Source of the DNA: Flectobacillus sp. BAB-3569
GTDB taxonomy: Bacteria; Bacteroidota; Bacteroidia; Cytophagales; Spirosomataceae
DNA length: 64,000 nt
Direction of reading: 5' to 3'
NCBI RefSeq assembly: GCF_002270355.1
Contig: NZ_NJFZ01000022.1
Span: 124,001-188,000 of the forward strand
This document shows, piece by piece, positions 9,173-18,781 of the stretch (position 1 is its first letter; each line of letters starts with the position of its first letter). Position numbers and translations under genes: made by a program. The notes under the pieces were generated by a model. It had not been told where the DNA came from, ran no database searches, and saw only the letters and a program-made list of their open reading frames with translations.

Positions 9173-10873
9173 TTACTGACAATTATTGAGTGGATAAATG
9201 ACAGTAGCATTAACTTCCCCAGTTGTTGCATCAATTGGGAAAGAACCATTCAGACCTGTTGACGAAACGATGGTAGCCTTATCTCCGTTGATGGTAACTT
9301 CTCCAGAGAAATCAATTCCATTATAAGTAGCAGTTAAAGTATATTTAACCCCTTTCTTCATACCAATAATAGCTTTTCCTTCCACCACACTGACTAATTG
9401 TTCTGTGTTGGTATCATCTACGAGTTTTAGCCAAACTGTAGGTTTGATACTGATATTTTTGCTAATACAAGCCGCTGTAAAGTCAAGATTTACTTTTACT
9501 GCGTCAGATTCGGTATCAGTGGTGGTTGTTGGTGTAGGAATGTCCGGAGCTGTTGCTTTAACTTTTACATCTACTATCACTACAGAGTTATTACAAGACA
9601 TAAAAGATTTAGAGCCACCTTTCGAAGTAGTATTGGGAGAGGTACTAACAGGAGTAACAACAATACGCCCTGTATAACCACTAGGTACTCGTTTTACTTT
9701 AATGTTATAACTTGAACCATTAGATATTTTAAAATTATTAAAGCTCTTACTTAACTTTGCTTTTCCATTTTTAGAGTATGTAATCTTTGCACTAAATTTG
9801 GAAGTACCATATCTAACGTCAGAATTTACTTTTATTCTGATAGTTTTGGTGCCACAAGTTTTGCCCTTATAGTTTCTAGAAATTGTCCATATTGACAAAT
9901 GGGATACTTTAAAGTTGGCAACCAAATTTCCATTGGCATCTTTTGCAATAGTGGCAACTCCTTCTTCTGTCCATTCATCTTTAGCTTTATCATAACTCCA
10001 TACAGGAATTTGATCGCCTACGTTCATGGGAGCTTCTGTTTCTGGATCTTCATAGCTTGGATTAAGCGAAAGTGTTACATCCAATGGCGTTGAGAAACTT
10101 TTAACATTTTTGCCTCCAGCAGTCATTTCAATGTCCAAAAAACCTGCTGATAGGAATGTCCCAAAATCAGTTGTTCCATCTTTGTACTTAATGGTATTCC
10201 CTTCACCTTCGTTTGGTAGGCTATTGGCTGCTTCTTCTGTACCTGTTCCGTATTGCACAATGGTACTCGAAACGTTGGTAGTGTTAATCACCAAACCATT
10301 TTCATCTTTTAGTTGTGTACCAGGTGCAATAGAGATTTTGGCTACCTCTGGTTTTGAAGATGTAGCAGGAACCGTAATAGTTTCGCCAGTGGCTAATAAA
10401 GTTGTTTTGGAAATAGCGCCAACGCCATCTGGTAATGCATTAAGGTTTGTCAATGGCACTTCGTAAGTAGCACTTTCTAAATCGGTTACTACTATACTGT
10501 AGTTGGTAGACACGTAATTGGGACCTTTGACAGAAACTGTAAATTCTACAGGGGCACTTTCGGTTGGGTTGGCATTTTGTCCTAATACTACCGAAAGCAA
10601 ATTACCTGCTACCTTAAAGTCTTTTCCTCCAAGATCTGTAAAAACAAGGTCTTTGCCAGGCCCTGAAATTGTTACAGTTAAATCGTTGGGTAAAGTTTTA
10701 CTGTTGGGATTGGCATCAACAAACTCAATCAAAATAGGAGATTTATAAACGTTGTTGTTGACAGTAAGCTCTACGCCTTCAAGTGGATTAATTTGCTGGC
10801 AGCCAACAGTAAGAGCTAGTCCAAGCGAAAGAAGTACCGCAGGACGGAGTATAGAAGTAAATATTTTTTTCAT
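9173..10873 (-). CDS. Surface lipoprotein, 566 aa, unknown function
   Basis: Lipoprotein signal (lipobox LTVGC, Cys about 25). Residues about 30-150 form a beta-rich domain shared with the 145-aa lipoprotein next door. A middle region (about 230-340) reads like the propeptide-type or Ig-like module seen in Bacteroidota surface proteins, with VTLSLNPSYEDPE and IPVWSYDKAKDEWTEEG. After about residue 340 comes a Lys/Ser/Thr-rich beta segment, then a Pro/Thr linker (TAPDIPTPTTTTDTESD) and a C-terminal beta domain. It follows the beta-barrel gene at 10910 by 36 bases and is probably co-transcribed with it. No enzyme motif seen. Confidence 0.8.
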   Translation of the reverse strand: MKKIFTSILRPAVLLSLGLALTVGCQQINPLEGVELTVNNNVYKSPILIEFVDANPNSKTLPNDLTVTISGPGKDLVFTDLGGKDFKVAGNLLSVVLGQNANPTESAPVEFTVSVKGPNYVSTNYSIVVTDLESATYEVPLTNLNALPDGVGAISKTTLLATGETITVPATSSKPEVAKISIAPGTQLKDENGLVINTTNVSSTIVQYGTGTEEAANSLPNEGEGNTIKYKDGTTDFGTFLSAGFLDIEMTAGGKNVKSFSTPLDVTLSLNPSYEDPETEAPMNVGDQIPVWSYDKAKDEWTEEGVATIAKDANGNLVANFKVSHLSIWTISRNYKGKTCGTKTIRIKVNSDVRYGTSKFSAKITYSKNGKAKLSKSFNNFKISNGSSYNIKVKRVPSGYTGRIVVTPVSTSPNTTSKGGSKSFMSCNNSVVIVDVKVKATAPDIPTPTTTTDTESDAVKVNLDFTAACISKNISIKPTVWLKLVDDTNTEQLVSVVEGKAIIGMKKGVKYTLTATYNGIDFSGEVTINGDKATIVSSTGLNGSFPIDATTGEVNATVIYPLNNCQ

Positions 10874-10909
10874 CAGAAATAAAAAGAAGATGGATTAAAA
10901 GAGAAAAGT

Positions 10910-11596
10910 TTAGTCTAGTCTGATGGCTAACCTCAGATTGACAACTGGCCAGTATTTCCAGTCTTTCATGTTTTCTTGAACTTTGGCTTGTTGTTCGCTC
11001 ATACTGCTTAGTCTTTTATCACCAGTTAAGGTAACTTTAGGTGTTTGGGTATAATAAGAACCTACTTCAAAGCCAAAACCAACTCTTCTTTTAGGAACAG
11101 TTCGCCCAAAGCCAATGCCAGCAAAAGGCGCATATTGTTTGCCATAATCTACTGTAAACTGTACATTCCCTACTTCTTCGGGGGTAAAAGTCGTACTCCC
11201 AAATTTGTAAGTGCCTGTTGGTGTTACTACCAGCGCAATTTGCCCTTTATCAAAGTATGAAACACCGCCAATTAGTTTGAAGCTACTTTTTTTGAATGGA
11301 TGATATTCAAATGAAAGACTAGCAATAGATACGTTGGCGTCTCCTCCCAACTTTACGTCTTCACCCGAAGTTTTGGCAGTGGTGTTTGTGTTGTATTTGA
11401 AATAGCTATAGCCCAAGCGTGCAGTGATTTTTGGACTGATGGCATAGCCAATATCTAACCCTGGGGTAGTGCCAAGGTTTAAACTAAGACCTAATTTATG
11501 AGAAGAGCCACCTAGCGATTGGGCTTTTGTTACATTGCTGTAACTAATGAGACATACATAAAGAAGGAATAAACTAAAAGTAGTTTTTTGTTGCAT
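10910..11596 (-). CDS. Outer-membrane beta-barrel protein, 228 aa
   Basis: An N-terminal signal segment (MQQKTTFSLFLLYVCLISYS, cleavage probably after TKA) is followed by alternating amphipathic strands: LGLSLNLGTTPGLDIGY, ARLGYSYFKYN, ASLSFEYHP, FAGIGFGR, VGFGFEVGSYY. The last residues VVNLRLAIRLD give a typical barrel-terminal strand, although the protein ends in D rather than an aromatic. This matches small 8 to 10-strand outer-membrane barrels of Bacteroidota. It is the first gene of a likely two-gene unit with the lipoprotein at 9173. Ligand or role unknown. Confidence 0.82.
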   Translation of the reverse strand: MQQKTTFSLFLLYVCLISYSNVTKAQSLGGSSHKLGLSLNLGTTPGLDIGYAISPKITARLGYSYFKYNTNTTAKTSGEDVKLGGDANVSIASLSFEYHPFKKSSFKLIGGVSYFDKGQIALVVTPTGTYKFGSTTFTPEEVGNVQFTVDYGKQYAPFAGIGFGRTVPKRRVGFGFEVGSYYTQTPKVTLTGDKRLSSMSEQQAKVQENMKDWKYWPVVNLRLAIRLD

Positions 11597-12144
11597 AAGT
11601 TTTTTACTGAATTTTAGAAAACATACATGATCATTAAAGTATTTACGATGGTGTATATAGGAGGTATTACGAGAAAAGGAATAATGATTTTATAAACTTT
11701 AAAGTGTGCCAAGTTGGTTTTGCTTCTCTAACTAATTCAAGTTTGACTGATCAACAACTAAAGGCTTTAGGCACAAAGTGCGGTTCTATTTCATAACAAA
11801 ATACCTTTCATTATAAAACGCTTTGTGCCGTTGCCCTCAAGGTAAGAGGTAGTACCATAAATTTGTTCGTGTAATCCTATAGTATCAGATGAGTTTTAAC
11901 GATAAGCTACAGCTTAAGTAAAAACCTTATATTAATATTTTTTAATTGGGTTCAGGTCTAGGCCTTAGGTAGAGTGGTTTGTATTTAGGAAACAATCGCT
12001 TTGAACCTACAAGCACAAAGCATATTTGTCGTGCCAAATCCTAACAAGATTAGTACGACAAATATGATAAGGAAGGTTGGGAAACTGTATAAAATGGGCA
12101 TGACAAAAAGTTGACAAAACGCCAACTTTTTCATAAACAGAAGC
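11597..12144. other. Gene-free region with two hairpins
   Basis: No gene seen. It holds a loose inverted repeat around 11767-11821 (GGCACAAAG and CTTTGTGCC) and a tighter one at 12021-12066. The rest is AT-rich and unremarkable. Confidence 0.5.
12021..12066. repeat. 12-base perfect inverted repeat
   Basis: CATATTTGTCGT (12021-12032) and ACGACAAATATG (12055-12066) with a 22-base loop that itself can pair AATC with GATT. No T run follows on either strand, so it is not an obvious terminator, although it lies just beyond the end of the TPR-HTH gene. Confidence 0.65.
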
Positions 12145-13958
12145 TTATAAAGATCTTTTAATTTCGATCCAAGGTTTTTTTCTTAAACGTAATCTAGTCT
12201 GATGTATCGTGTTTTTGTTTACGCCAATCATATTCGCCATTTCTTGTGTACTCAAATCTAGTTTTTCGAGCATCAACAATCGGAGTTCGGCATTGGTGAG
12301 ATCAGGGTATTTTTCTTTGACGGATTGCATATAACCTGGGTGTACTTTTTCAAACATACGCTTGAAGTTTGTCCAACCTTCATCAGTAAGAATGGTAGAC
12401 GAAATAAGTTTTTCGAAATGCTCATGCTGGTTGTCAGAAGCATTGAGCTTTTCATTTTCTTGTCGAAGATTTTCAATAAGCTCCGACATACTCCGAAAAT
12501 GATTGGTTTGCCAAGCAAGTTCTTTTTGTGCCGTTTCCAGCTCACTTTCTTGCTCGCGGTGTTTATGTCTCAGACGTTGGTGGTTGACATATACCAATCC
12601 TAGCACCAGTAGTAGAATCAAAATGATGGCGTTGCGCAAATACTTTTGTAATTGCTTTTCACTTTCAATGGCTTTTACATGGTTGGCATACTTTTCTACT
12701 TCATAGCGCAATTGCATTTGCGATAATTTTTGGGCATCATTTCGGCGATTGAGGCTATCTTGAAGCATTTGCGCCAAATGCGTATATCGTAAAGCCTCCG
12801 CGTAACCACCTACTTTTTCGTAGTATTCTGAAGAATATTTATAAAGTCGTAATGGTTTGAAATAGTCAAGTTTCCCATTTGGCTCTAGTGAGGATTTGAT
12901 ATTATTGGCAAGCTTTAGAAGTGGAGCCACTTCATTGATTTTTTTAGCTTTAATTTTACAGGAATCAATACCATCAAGGCATCAAATTCGGCTTGTTTTG
13001 ATACAACAGTATCTAATGAAAGGCGCGATTTGATAAGCTGAAATCCTTTACTGGCATAAATTTCTCCCTCTTTAATTTTTCCCTGATCTAGTAATAGTGA
13101 AGCTATGTCGATAGAAGCAAAATTTAGCCAAAATTCACTCCAATATTTGTGTTCGGGTATATCTGAGTGGAAGTTTTGATGAAAAGCTAAAATCCTTTTT
13201 GCATAAATCATCGATTTGTTATACTCCTTTTTATTTTTCCAATAGGTTTGTAAATAACTTAATACCTGCGTATAATGAAACCCACCCTCTATAGTAGGCT
13301 CGATATATCGTTCGGCAATGCGTAGGTATAAATAGGCTTTATCAAAATCACCCAAATCCCAAAGACATTTACTAAAGTCAAATAGGATAGAGGCAATGTT
13401 ATAGTCTCTACACTTTTCAAATCCAAGCTCTTTTAGTTGTTCCAGAGAGGTTTGTATATCTACATAATACTGTTCGCTCGAAATCCTCTGACCCAGATAC
13501 AAACTATTGGTTAATGAAGCAGCGGCAATCAATGCTTCAGCCTCATAACCTTGCTGAATAGCAATTTTTTGCATTTCTTCCAATTCTCCGAAGATACTCG
13601 CTGGTTTTCCTTTGGGAAACTTAAAACCAACATTGTTTCCAATTAATGCAAGGTAATAGCTGAGTGCTATTTGGGTGTGATAGTCCTTTTTGAAGTCAGC
13701 GACTTCAACCATTTGTGCCAGTAGTGAAGATAATTGATTTACATTGGCAACTTTCCAGAATGGATAATCATGCACATAGCGATAACGCTGTGCTGCACTC
13801 ATTTCCATGAATTGGTTTTTGTTGAATACAGGTTGGGCAAGACTTAGATTTCCTAAACAGCATACAAAAAGAATTGTTGCAGTAAAGTGTAATTTTTTAT
13901 TTAGTGGTATGGGAAAAAGAAAGAAGCTTTTCATTCTAGAAATTGTTCTCAAAAGCAA
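12145..13958 (-). pseudogene. TPR - membrane - HTH regulator, frameshifted at an A run
   Basis: Two overlapping reading frames together make one protein of about 604 residues. The first part (13958-12915) has a signal peptide and helical TPR-like repeats. The second (to 12145) continues with more helices (YAEALRYTHLAQMLQDSLN), one membrane segment (NAIILILLLVLGLVYV), a coiled coil, and a C-terminal helix-turn-helix (LTNAELRLLMLEKLDLSTQE onward) of the kind used by membrane-tethered Bacteroidota regulators. Frame is lost at a run of 7 A on the coding strand (12939-12945). One extra A gives an uninterrupted PVKLKLKKINEVAPLL. It may be a sequencing error, a true mutation or a variable tract. The start could also be the Met at codon 9. 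Confidence 0.78.
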
Positions 13959-14054
13959 GTGTGTAAGAACAAAGATAAGCTAGCTTTTTTGAATTGAGAA
14001 TGATGAGCTATGAATTAATGAAAGAATCAATTCTATATCGGAGGGGAGTAAGTA

Positions 14055-14082
14055 TGAGTGATGAATTGTGAGTGATGAATTG
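14055..14082. repeat. GAGTGATGAATTGTGA repeat, left arm
   Basis: GAGTGATGAATTGTGAGTGA is matched in inverted orientation at 14354-14380, so the two arms bracket the palindromic element at 14133-14291. The same words occur around the four-helix-bundle gene at 38043. Confidence 0.55.
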
Positions 14083-14132
14083 TGAATGGACGAAGAAGTT
14101 CAAACATTCTCTTTTTTGAATATCGGATTAGT

Positions 14133-14291
14133 AGTGTACGAAAGATTTTATTTTGTTCAAAAGTGTTCTTATCATTAGCATTTTTGCAGTAGTGGCAATC
14201 CTTGCGGTTGCCATGTTGAGTTGGGCAACCGCAAGGGTTGCCACTACTGCAATTTTATTTTTAAAACAAAATTTGAAACTTCGTACAGGAC
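14133..14291. mobile_element. MITE-like palindromic element, copy 1
   Basis: The core is a 27-base inverted repeat with one mismatch: GCAGTAGTGGCAATCCTTGC (14186-) against the arm at 14224-14250. The outer ends carry GTGTACGAAAGATTTT and, inverted, CTGTACGAAG. A homologous element of equal size is inverted at 52962-53121. No coding capacity. It looks like a non-autonomous element with terminal inverted repeats. Confidence 0.7.
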
Positions 14292-14353
14292 TAATACTTA
14301 AGCCCTTTTTTCCGAAATCAAAAATCCCAAATCCGCAATGGTTTGAAAGACCT

Positions 14354-14380
14354 AATTCATCATTCACAATTCATCACTCA
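14354..14380. repeat. GAGTGATGAATTGTGA repeat, right arm
   Basis: AATTCATCATTCACAATTCA is the inverted partner of 14055-14082, ending just before the yqhD stop codon. Confidence 0.55.
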
Positions 14381-14389
14381 AATTTGTTC

Positions 14390-15547
14390 CTAGTAGCTCA
14401 TTTCTACAATTTCTTTTACAACTTCTGGAGTAATATCTCGGCGTTCGCCAAGTCCTTTCCAGCCTCTTTCGGTGAAACGCTTTTCGATAAACTCGCCAGT
14501 GTGAGCATAGTCGCTTGTGTATTCAGATAAGCGTGTTTTTACTCCTAATTCATGTAACCAAGCTACTGTACGTTCAATAGCAGCATTCGCTTTTTCCTCG
14601 ATAGAACCTTCGGTAATATTCCATACTCGTTCGCCGTATTGTGCCAACTTTTCTTTTTTGTTGTCAAAACGATTACGGTATAGGTTCGGGAAAATAATAG
14701 CCAATGTCATGGCATGGTCGATATTGTACAAAGCCGTAAGTTCGTGACCAATCATGTGTGTAGCCCAGTCGGTTGGCACACCTTTTTGAATCAAGCCATT
14801 AAGTGCCATTGTACAGCTCCACATAAAGTTGGCGGCAGCTTCATAATTACTTGGGTCGGCCAAAATCTTTGGTGCAACTTCAATCAAAGTCTGTAAAATA
14901 CTTTCTGCAAAACGGTCTTGAAGCCAAGCATTAGCAGGATAAGTCATATATTGCTCCAATACGTGTGTGTAAGCATCTACAATACCATTGCGTAACTGAC
15001 GAACAGGAATACTTTTAATTACTTCTGGGTCTAATACTGAGAATTTTGGGAATAAACCTGGTCCGCCCATACTCAGTTTTTCTTGTGTTGCTACGCGAGT
15101 AACTACTGCACCAGAGTTCATTTCAGACCCTGTAGCAGGTAAAGTCAATACTGTACCAAATGGCATAGCTTGTGTTGTACGGATAGATTTTGCCAAAATA
15201 TCCCAAGGTTCACCTTCAAAGTCTACTGCCGCTACGATAAACTTAGTACCATCAATCACCGAACCGCCACCAACAGCTAATACGTAATCAAGCTTTTGAG
15301 TACGAATGATTTCTACAGCTTTCATGAGTGTTTCATAGGTAGGGTTAGGCTCAATACCACTAAATTCCACTACTTCATGACCTTTCAAGGCTTCGATAAC
15401 CTGTTCGTAAACACCGTTGGTTTTGATACTACCACCACCGTAAGTCATCAATACACGAGCGTTAGCAGGAATTTCTTTGGCAATGTTGGCTATTTGTCCT
15501 TTTCCAAAAAGAATTTTGGTAGGATTCTGCAATTCAAAGTTTAACAT
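14390..15547 (-). CDS. yqhD: Iron/zinc-containing alcohol dehydrogenase, YqhD type (NADPH-dependent aldehyde reductase)
   Basis: Cytosolic group III metal-dependent alcohol dehydrogenase, 385 residues, the usual length. It follows E. coli YqhD closely along its length: NPTKILFGKGQIA, TYGGGSIK, GGGSVIDGTKFI (the NADPH-binding GGGS), LPATGSEMN and WNITEGS. Metal ligands predicted from the family are D191, H195, H264 and H278 (motifs VDAYTH, THMIGHELTALYNIDH). YqhD reduces short-chain and lipid-peroxidation aldehydes with NADPH, so a role in aldehyde detoxification is likely. It is a single gene with no operon partner. Start MLNFELQNPT agrees with the family. Confidence 0.93.
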   Translation of the reverse strand: MLNFELQNPTKILFGKGQIANIAKEIPANARVLMTYGGGSIKTNGVYEQVIEALKGHEVVEFSGIEPNPTYETLMKAVEIIRTQKLDYVLAVGGGSVIDGTKFIVAAVDFEGEPWDILAKSIRTTQAMPFGTVLTLPATGSEMNSGAVVTRVATQEKLSMGGPGLFPKFSVLDPEVIKSIPVRQLRNGIVDAYTHVLEQYMTYPANAWLQDRFAESILQTLIEVAPKILADPSNYEAAANFMWSCTMALNGLIQKGVPTDWATHMIGHELTALYNIDHAMTLAIIFPNLYRNRFDNKKEKLAQYGERVWNITEGSIEEKANAAIERTVAWLHELGVKTRLSEYTSDYAHTGEFIEKRFTERGWKGLGERRDITPEVVKEIVEMSY

Positions 15548-16120
15548 ATCTGGTTTTTGTTTAAAAAATGAAAATGTAATCCTTAGGTCTGTAATTGCTG
15601 GAAAATGTTTACGGACCTAAGCTTTTAAGAAAAACACCTTGACCTGCGCAAAAGTTTCTGTGGCAGGACAGCCTTTGAGTAGTTTTGAGAGGCTTCCCCT
15701 TTTGTTATCAGTGTTTTAAAGACGATTATTTAAGTAATAAGTGATCATGTAGGATAAGATTTAAGTTATTTGTTGAGGCACAAGGCAACAGGCAAAAGGC
15801 AAAGAGTAAAGAGTGTTAAAATGTTTTTAATATCCAAAGTCCACCGCCCAAAGCTGTTATCTGAAAGCCTAAAGCACACAACTTAAATCAAATTTGGTGC
15901 TTCTACTCAATGTAAAATATTATTTTACATTCATAATTTAAGTAAAAGGAAAGATTAAATTAATAGTATATCTGAGGCAAAAGTTGACTATAACCTTTTG
16001 ATTATGAATATCTTCAAATAACCAATATACTGTTAACTAATAACGTTTTCCTACTTACAACTAATAATTCAGCACTAATACTTCCTACTGATAATCAAAC
16101 TATCTAAATTCAATTCATTC
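15548..16120. other. Gene-free region with an inverted copy of the GCCTTGTGCC element
   Basis: No gene seen. 15752-15893 holds an inverted copy of the element duplicated at 34926-35288. The remainder up to the GH95 start is AT-rich leader. Confidence 0.55.
15752..15893 (-). repeat. GCCTTGTGCC-type repeat, inverted copy
   Basis: Read on the minus strand it shows ACACTCTTTACTCTTTGCC, TTGCCTGTTGCCTTG and a terminal ACTTAAATCTTAT, in the same order as the two direct copies at 34926 and 35122. The shared block AGAGTGTTAAAATGTTTTTA is very well conserved. Confidence 0.65.
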
Positions 16121-18628
16121 ATGAAACAACTTTTTTTATGGGCTTGTGCTTCGCTTATAGGTGTGCAGTCTTTTGCACAAACCGATAAACTTTGGTACGA
16201 TTCACCAGCCAAAACATGGGTAGAAGCGCTCCCTATTGGTAATGGTCATTTGGGTGCTATGGTTTTTGGTCGTACAGGCAAAGAACTCATTCAGCTTAAC
16301 CATACCGATTTTTGGTCGGGTGCTCCCAAAGATTGGAACAATCACAATGCAGCTCAGTACTTCCCTGAAGTAAAGGCATTGATGAAACAAAAGAAATACG
16401 CCGAAGCAGAGGAGCTTTCTAAAAAACTCCAAGGCGCATTTACACAGTCGTATCAGCCTCTTGCCGATCTTACGATGACATTTTCGGATACTACCCAAAT
16501 TGGAGAGTATTACCGTGACTTGGATTTGAATACTTCTACCACTCATGTTCGCTATAGCACACCTAAGGCTACTTATGAGCGTGAATTGCTAGTTAGTTTT
16601 CCAGATAAAGCAATGGCTATGCGCTTGACTGCTAACGGGGGGCGTAGTTTAGGTTTTACGATTGGAGCTTCGTCTTTGATGAAGAATAAAGTTTGGGTTG
16701 ATGGTAATATCTTAAAAATCAGATTGAAAGCACCTAAACATGTAGAACCCAATTACAGAGGAGGCTTTAAGCCAGAAGAAGCCGTTCAATACGACGATTG
16801 GAATGGCGAAGGAATGGAAGCGGAGGTTTGGGTACAAATCAAATCTGCCACAGGTAAGGTAAGTGTTAAAGATAATCAGCTGGTCCTAGAAAATGCCTCT
16901 GAGGCAGAAGTGTATGTGGTAGCTGCAACAAGTTACAATGGACGTTTCAAATCGCCTGGTTTGGAGGGTTTAGAGCCTTCAAAGCAAGCTGGAGAATGGA
17001 TGCGTTTGGCATCAGGGCGTTCGTATGAAAGTATTCGTAAAATGCATTATCAAGATTATCACGCACTGTATGGCCGTGTAGACTTGGCATTGGAAAGTAA
17101 AGGAACAGCCAATATCCCGACTGATAAGCGTATTGTCAACTATGCCAAAGATGCTGACCCACAAATGGTAGCGCTCTTGTTTAATTATGGTCGTTACTTA
17201 CTGATTTCGTCGTCTCGTCATGGTGGTCAGGCTGCTAACTTGCAAGGTATTTGGAATAATATGGTACGTCCGCCGTGGAGTTCTAACTATACGACCAATA
17301 TCAACGTGCAAATGAATTACTGGCCTGCCGAAATGTGTAACCTTTCGCCATTGACTGAGCCATTGATGAATTTGATTAAAGATTTATCGGTAAATGGTTA
17401 AAAAACGGCTGAACTACACTATAACCTCAAAGGTTGGGTAGCGCACCACAATACCGATATCTGGGGTTTGACTTCCCCTGTGGGTGATTTTGGTACAGGC
17501 GACCCTGTTTGGGCCAACTGGCAAATGGGGGCAGCTTGGTTGTGTAGTCATGTGTATGAACATTATTTGTACACAGGCAACAAACAGTTTTTACAAGAGT
17601 TTTATCCAGTTATGAAAGGGGCCACCGAATTTGTAATTGGTTTCTTGGATAAAAACGATGCAGGTTATTATGAGTTAGTTTTTGGGGTATCTCCCGAAAA
17701 TCAATATAAATATCAAGGAAAAAACTTAGCTATCTCAGCAGGAACAGCTATGGACCTAGCCTTGACTCGTGAGTTATTGAACAATTGTTATCAAGCAGCC
17801 AAAGCATTGAATCAAGACCCTGCTTTTGTGAAGCAATTGGAAGAGTTATTGCCGAAACTTCAACCTTTCAGAATCAACGATAAAGGTAATTTGATGGAGT
17901 GGTCAGAGGATTTTGAAGAAACAGATGTTCACCATCGTCACTCTTCGCATTTGTATGCCTTGCACCCAAGTAATCAAGTAAACCCTTGGACTTCTCCTGA
18001 GTTATTCAAAGCCGTAAAAAATTCATTATTGCGTAGAGGTGATGCAGGTACAGGCTGGGCAATGGGCTGGAAAGTGAACTTCTGGGCGAGATTATTGGAT
18101 GGCGACCACGCAATGATTATCCTCAAAAACCTTTTGAGTCCTATTGGCTTTGACGGATATGACTATCACAAAGGAGGTGTATATCGTAACTTGTTTGATG
18201 CTCACCCGCCATTCCAGATTGATGGAAATTTTGGTGCGACTTCAGGTATTGCCGAAATGTTGCTACAATCGCATTCGGGCGCAGTACACTTATTACCAGC
18301 TTTGCCAAGTACTTGGCAAAAAGGACAAGTAAAAGGATTGGTAGCTCGTGGAGGCTTTGAGGTAGATATCGTTTGGGAAAATGGTAAACTTCAAAAGGCT
18401 ACTATCTTCTCAAAATTGGGGGGTACTTGCCGTATTCGTTCTGAAGTACCGTTGAAAATCAAAGGGGCAAAACTAGCCAAAGGAACAGTGTCAAACCCGC
18501 TCTTGAAATGTATTGATGGTGCAAAACCTGTTTCGGTAGTTGGGCAACCTTTAGCGACAGAAACCACCAAAAAGTACTATGAATATGATGTAGTGACTAA
18601 AAAAGGTGAAAAAATTATATGTCAATAG
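16121..18628 (+). pseudogene. GH95 alpha-L-fucosidase-type glycosidase interrupted by an in-frame TAA
   Basis: Secreted glycoside hydrolase family 95 enzyme (alpha-1,2-L-fucosidase or alpha-L-galactosidase). The signal peptide ends SFAQ. The N-terminal domain shows DSPAKTWVEALPIGNGHLGA and the (alpha/alpha)6 catalytic domain shows [49 protein letters not shown] and [17 protein letters not shown]. The frame is the same before and after a TAA at 17399-17401, within NG[12 protein letters not shown]. A CAA to TAA change would explain it, as GH95 proteins usually carry a polar residue there. The two halves would be about 426 and 409 residues. It is either inactivated, a base error, or suppressed; all catalytic motifs are otherwise intact. 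Confidence 0.85.
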
Positions 18629-18647
18629 CAGACTAAAAAATAGTATC

Positions 18648-18684
18648 AAAAAAGCGGATCGAAATTATTTCGACCGCTTTTTTG
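18648..18684. terminator. Bidirectional rho-independent terminator
   Basis: AAAAAAGCGG, a bulged A, TCGAAAT pairs with ATTTCGA, CCGCTTTTTT. It lies between the convergent GH95 (plus) and TolC-like (minus) genes. Confidence 0.85.
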
Positions 18685-18768
18685 ATGAAAAATTGCTAGA
18701 TTTTACTCGGCTTAAGACGCAATCATTGCGTCTCTACTGCTATTTTTAAAATAATCGCTCAACCATTA
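18648..18768 (-). repeat. Composite repeat with terminator, copy A
   Basis: On the minus strand it reads TTGAGTGAATAATGGTTGAG, GTAGAGACGCAATGATTGCG, CTTAAGCCGAG, then the AAAAAAGCGGTCGAAA hairpin. The same order is seen at 29891, 48922 and 61307. Confidence 0.7.
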
Positions 18769-18781
18769 TTCACTCAATAAC

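Noticed and set aside
12325-12706. Plus-strand reading frames opposite the TPR-HTH gene
   Set aside because: They are antisense to conserved HTH and coiled-coil sequence and have no plausible protein features.
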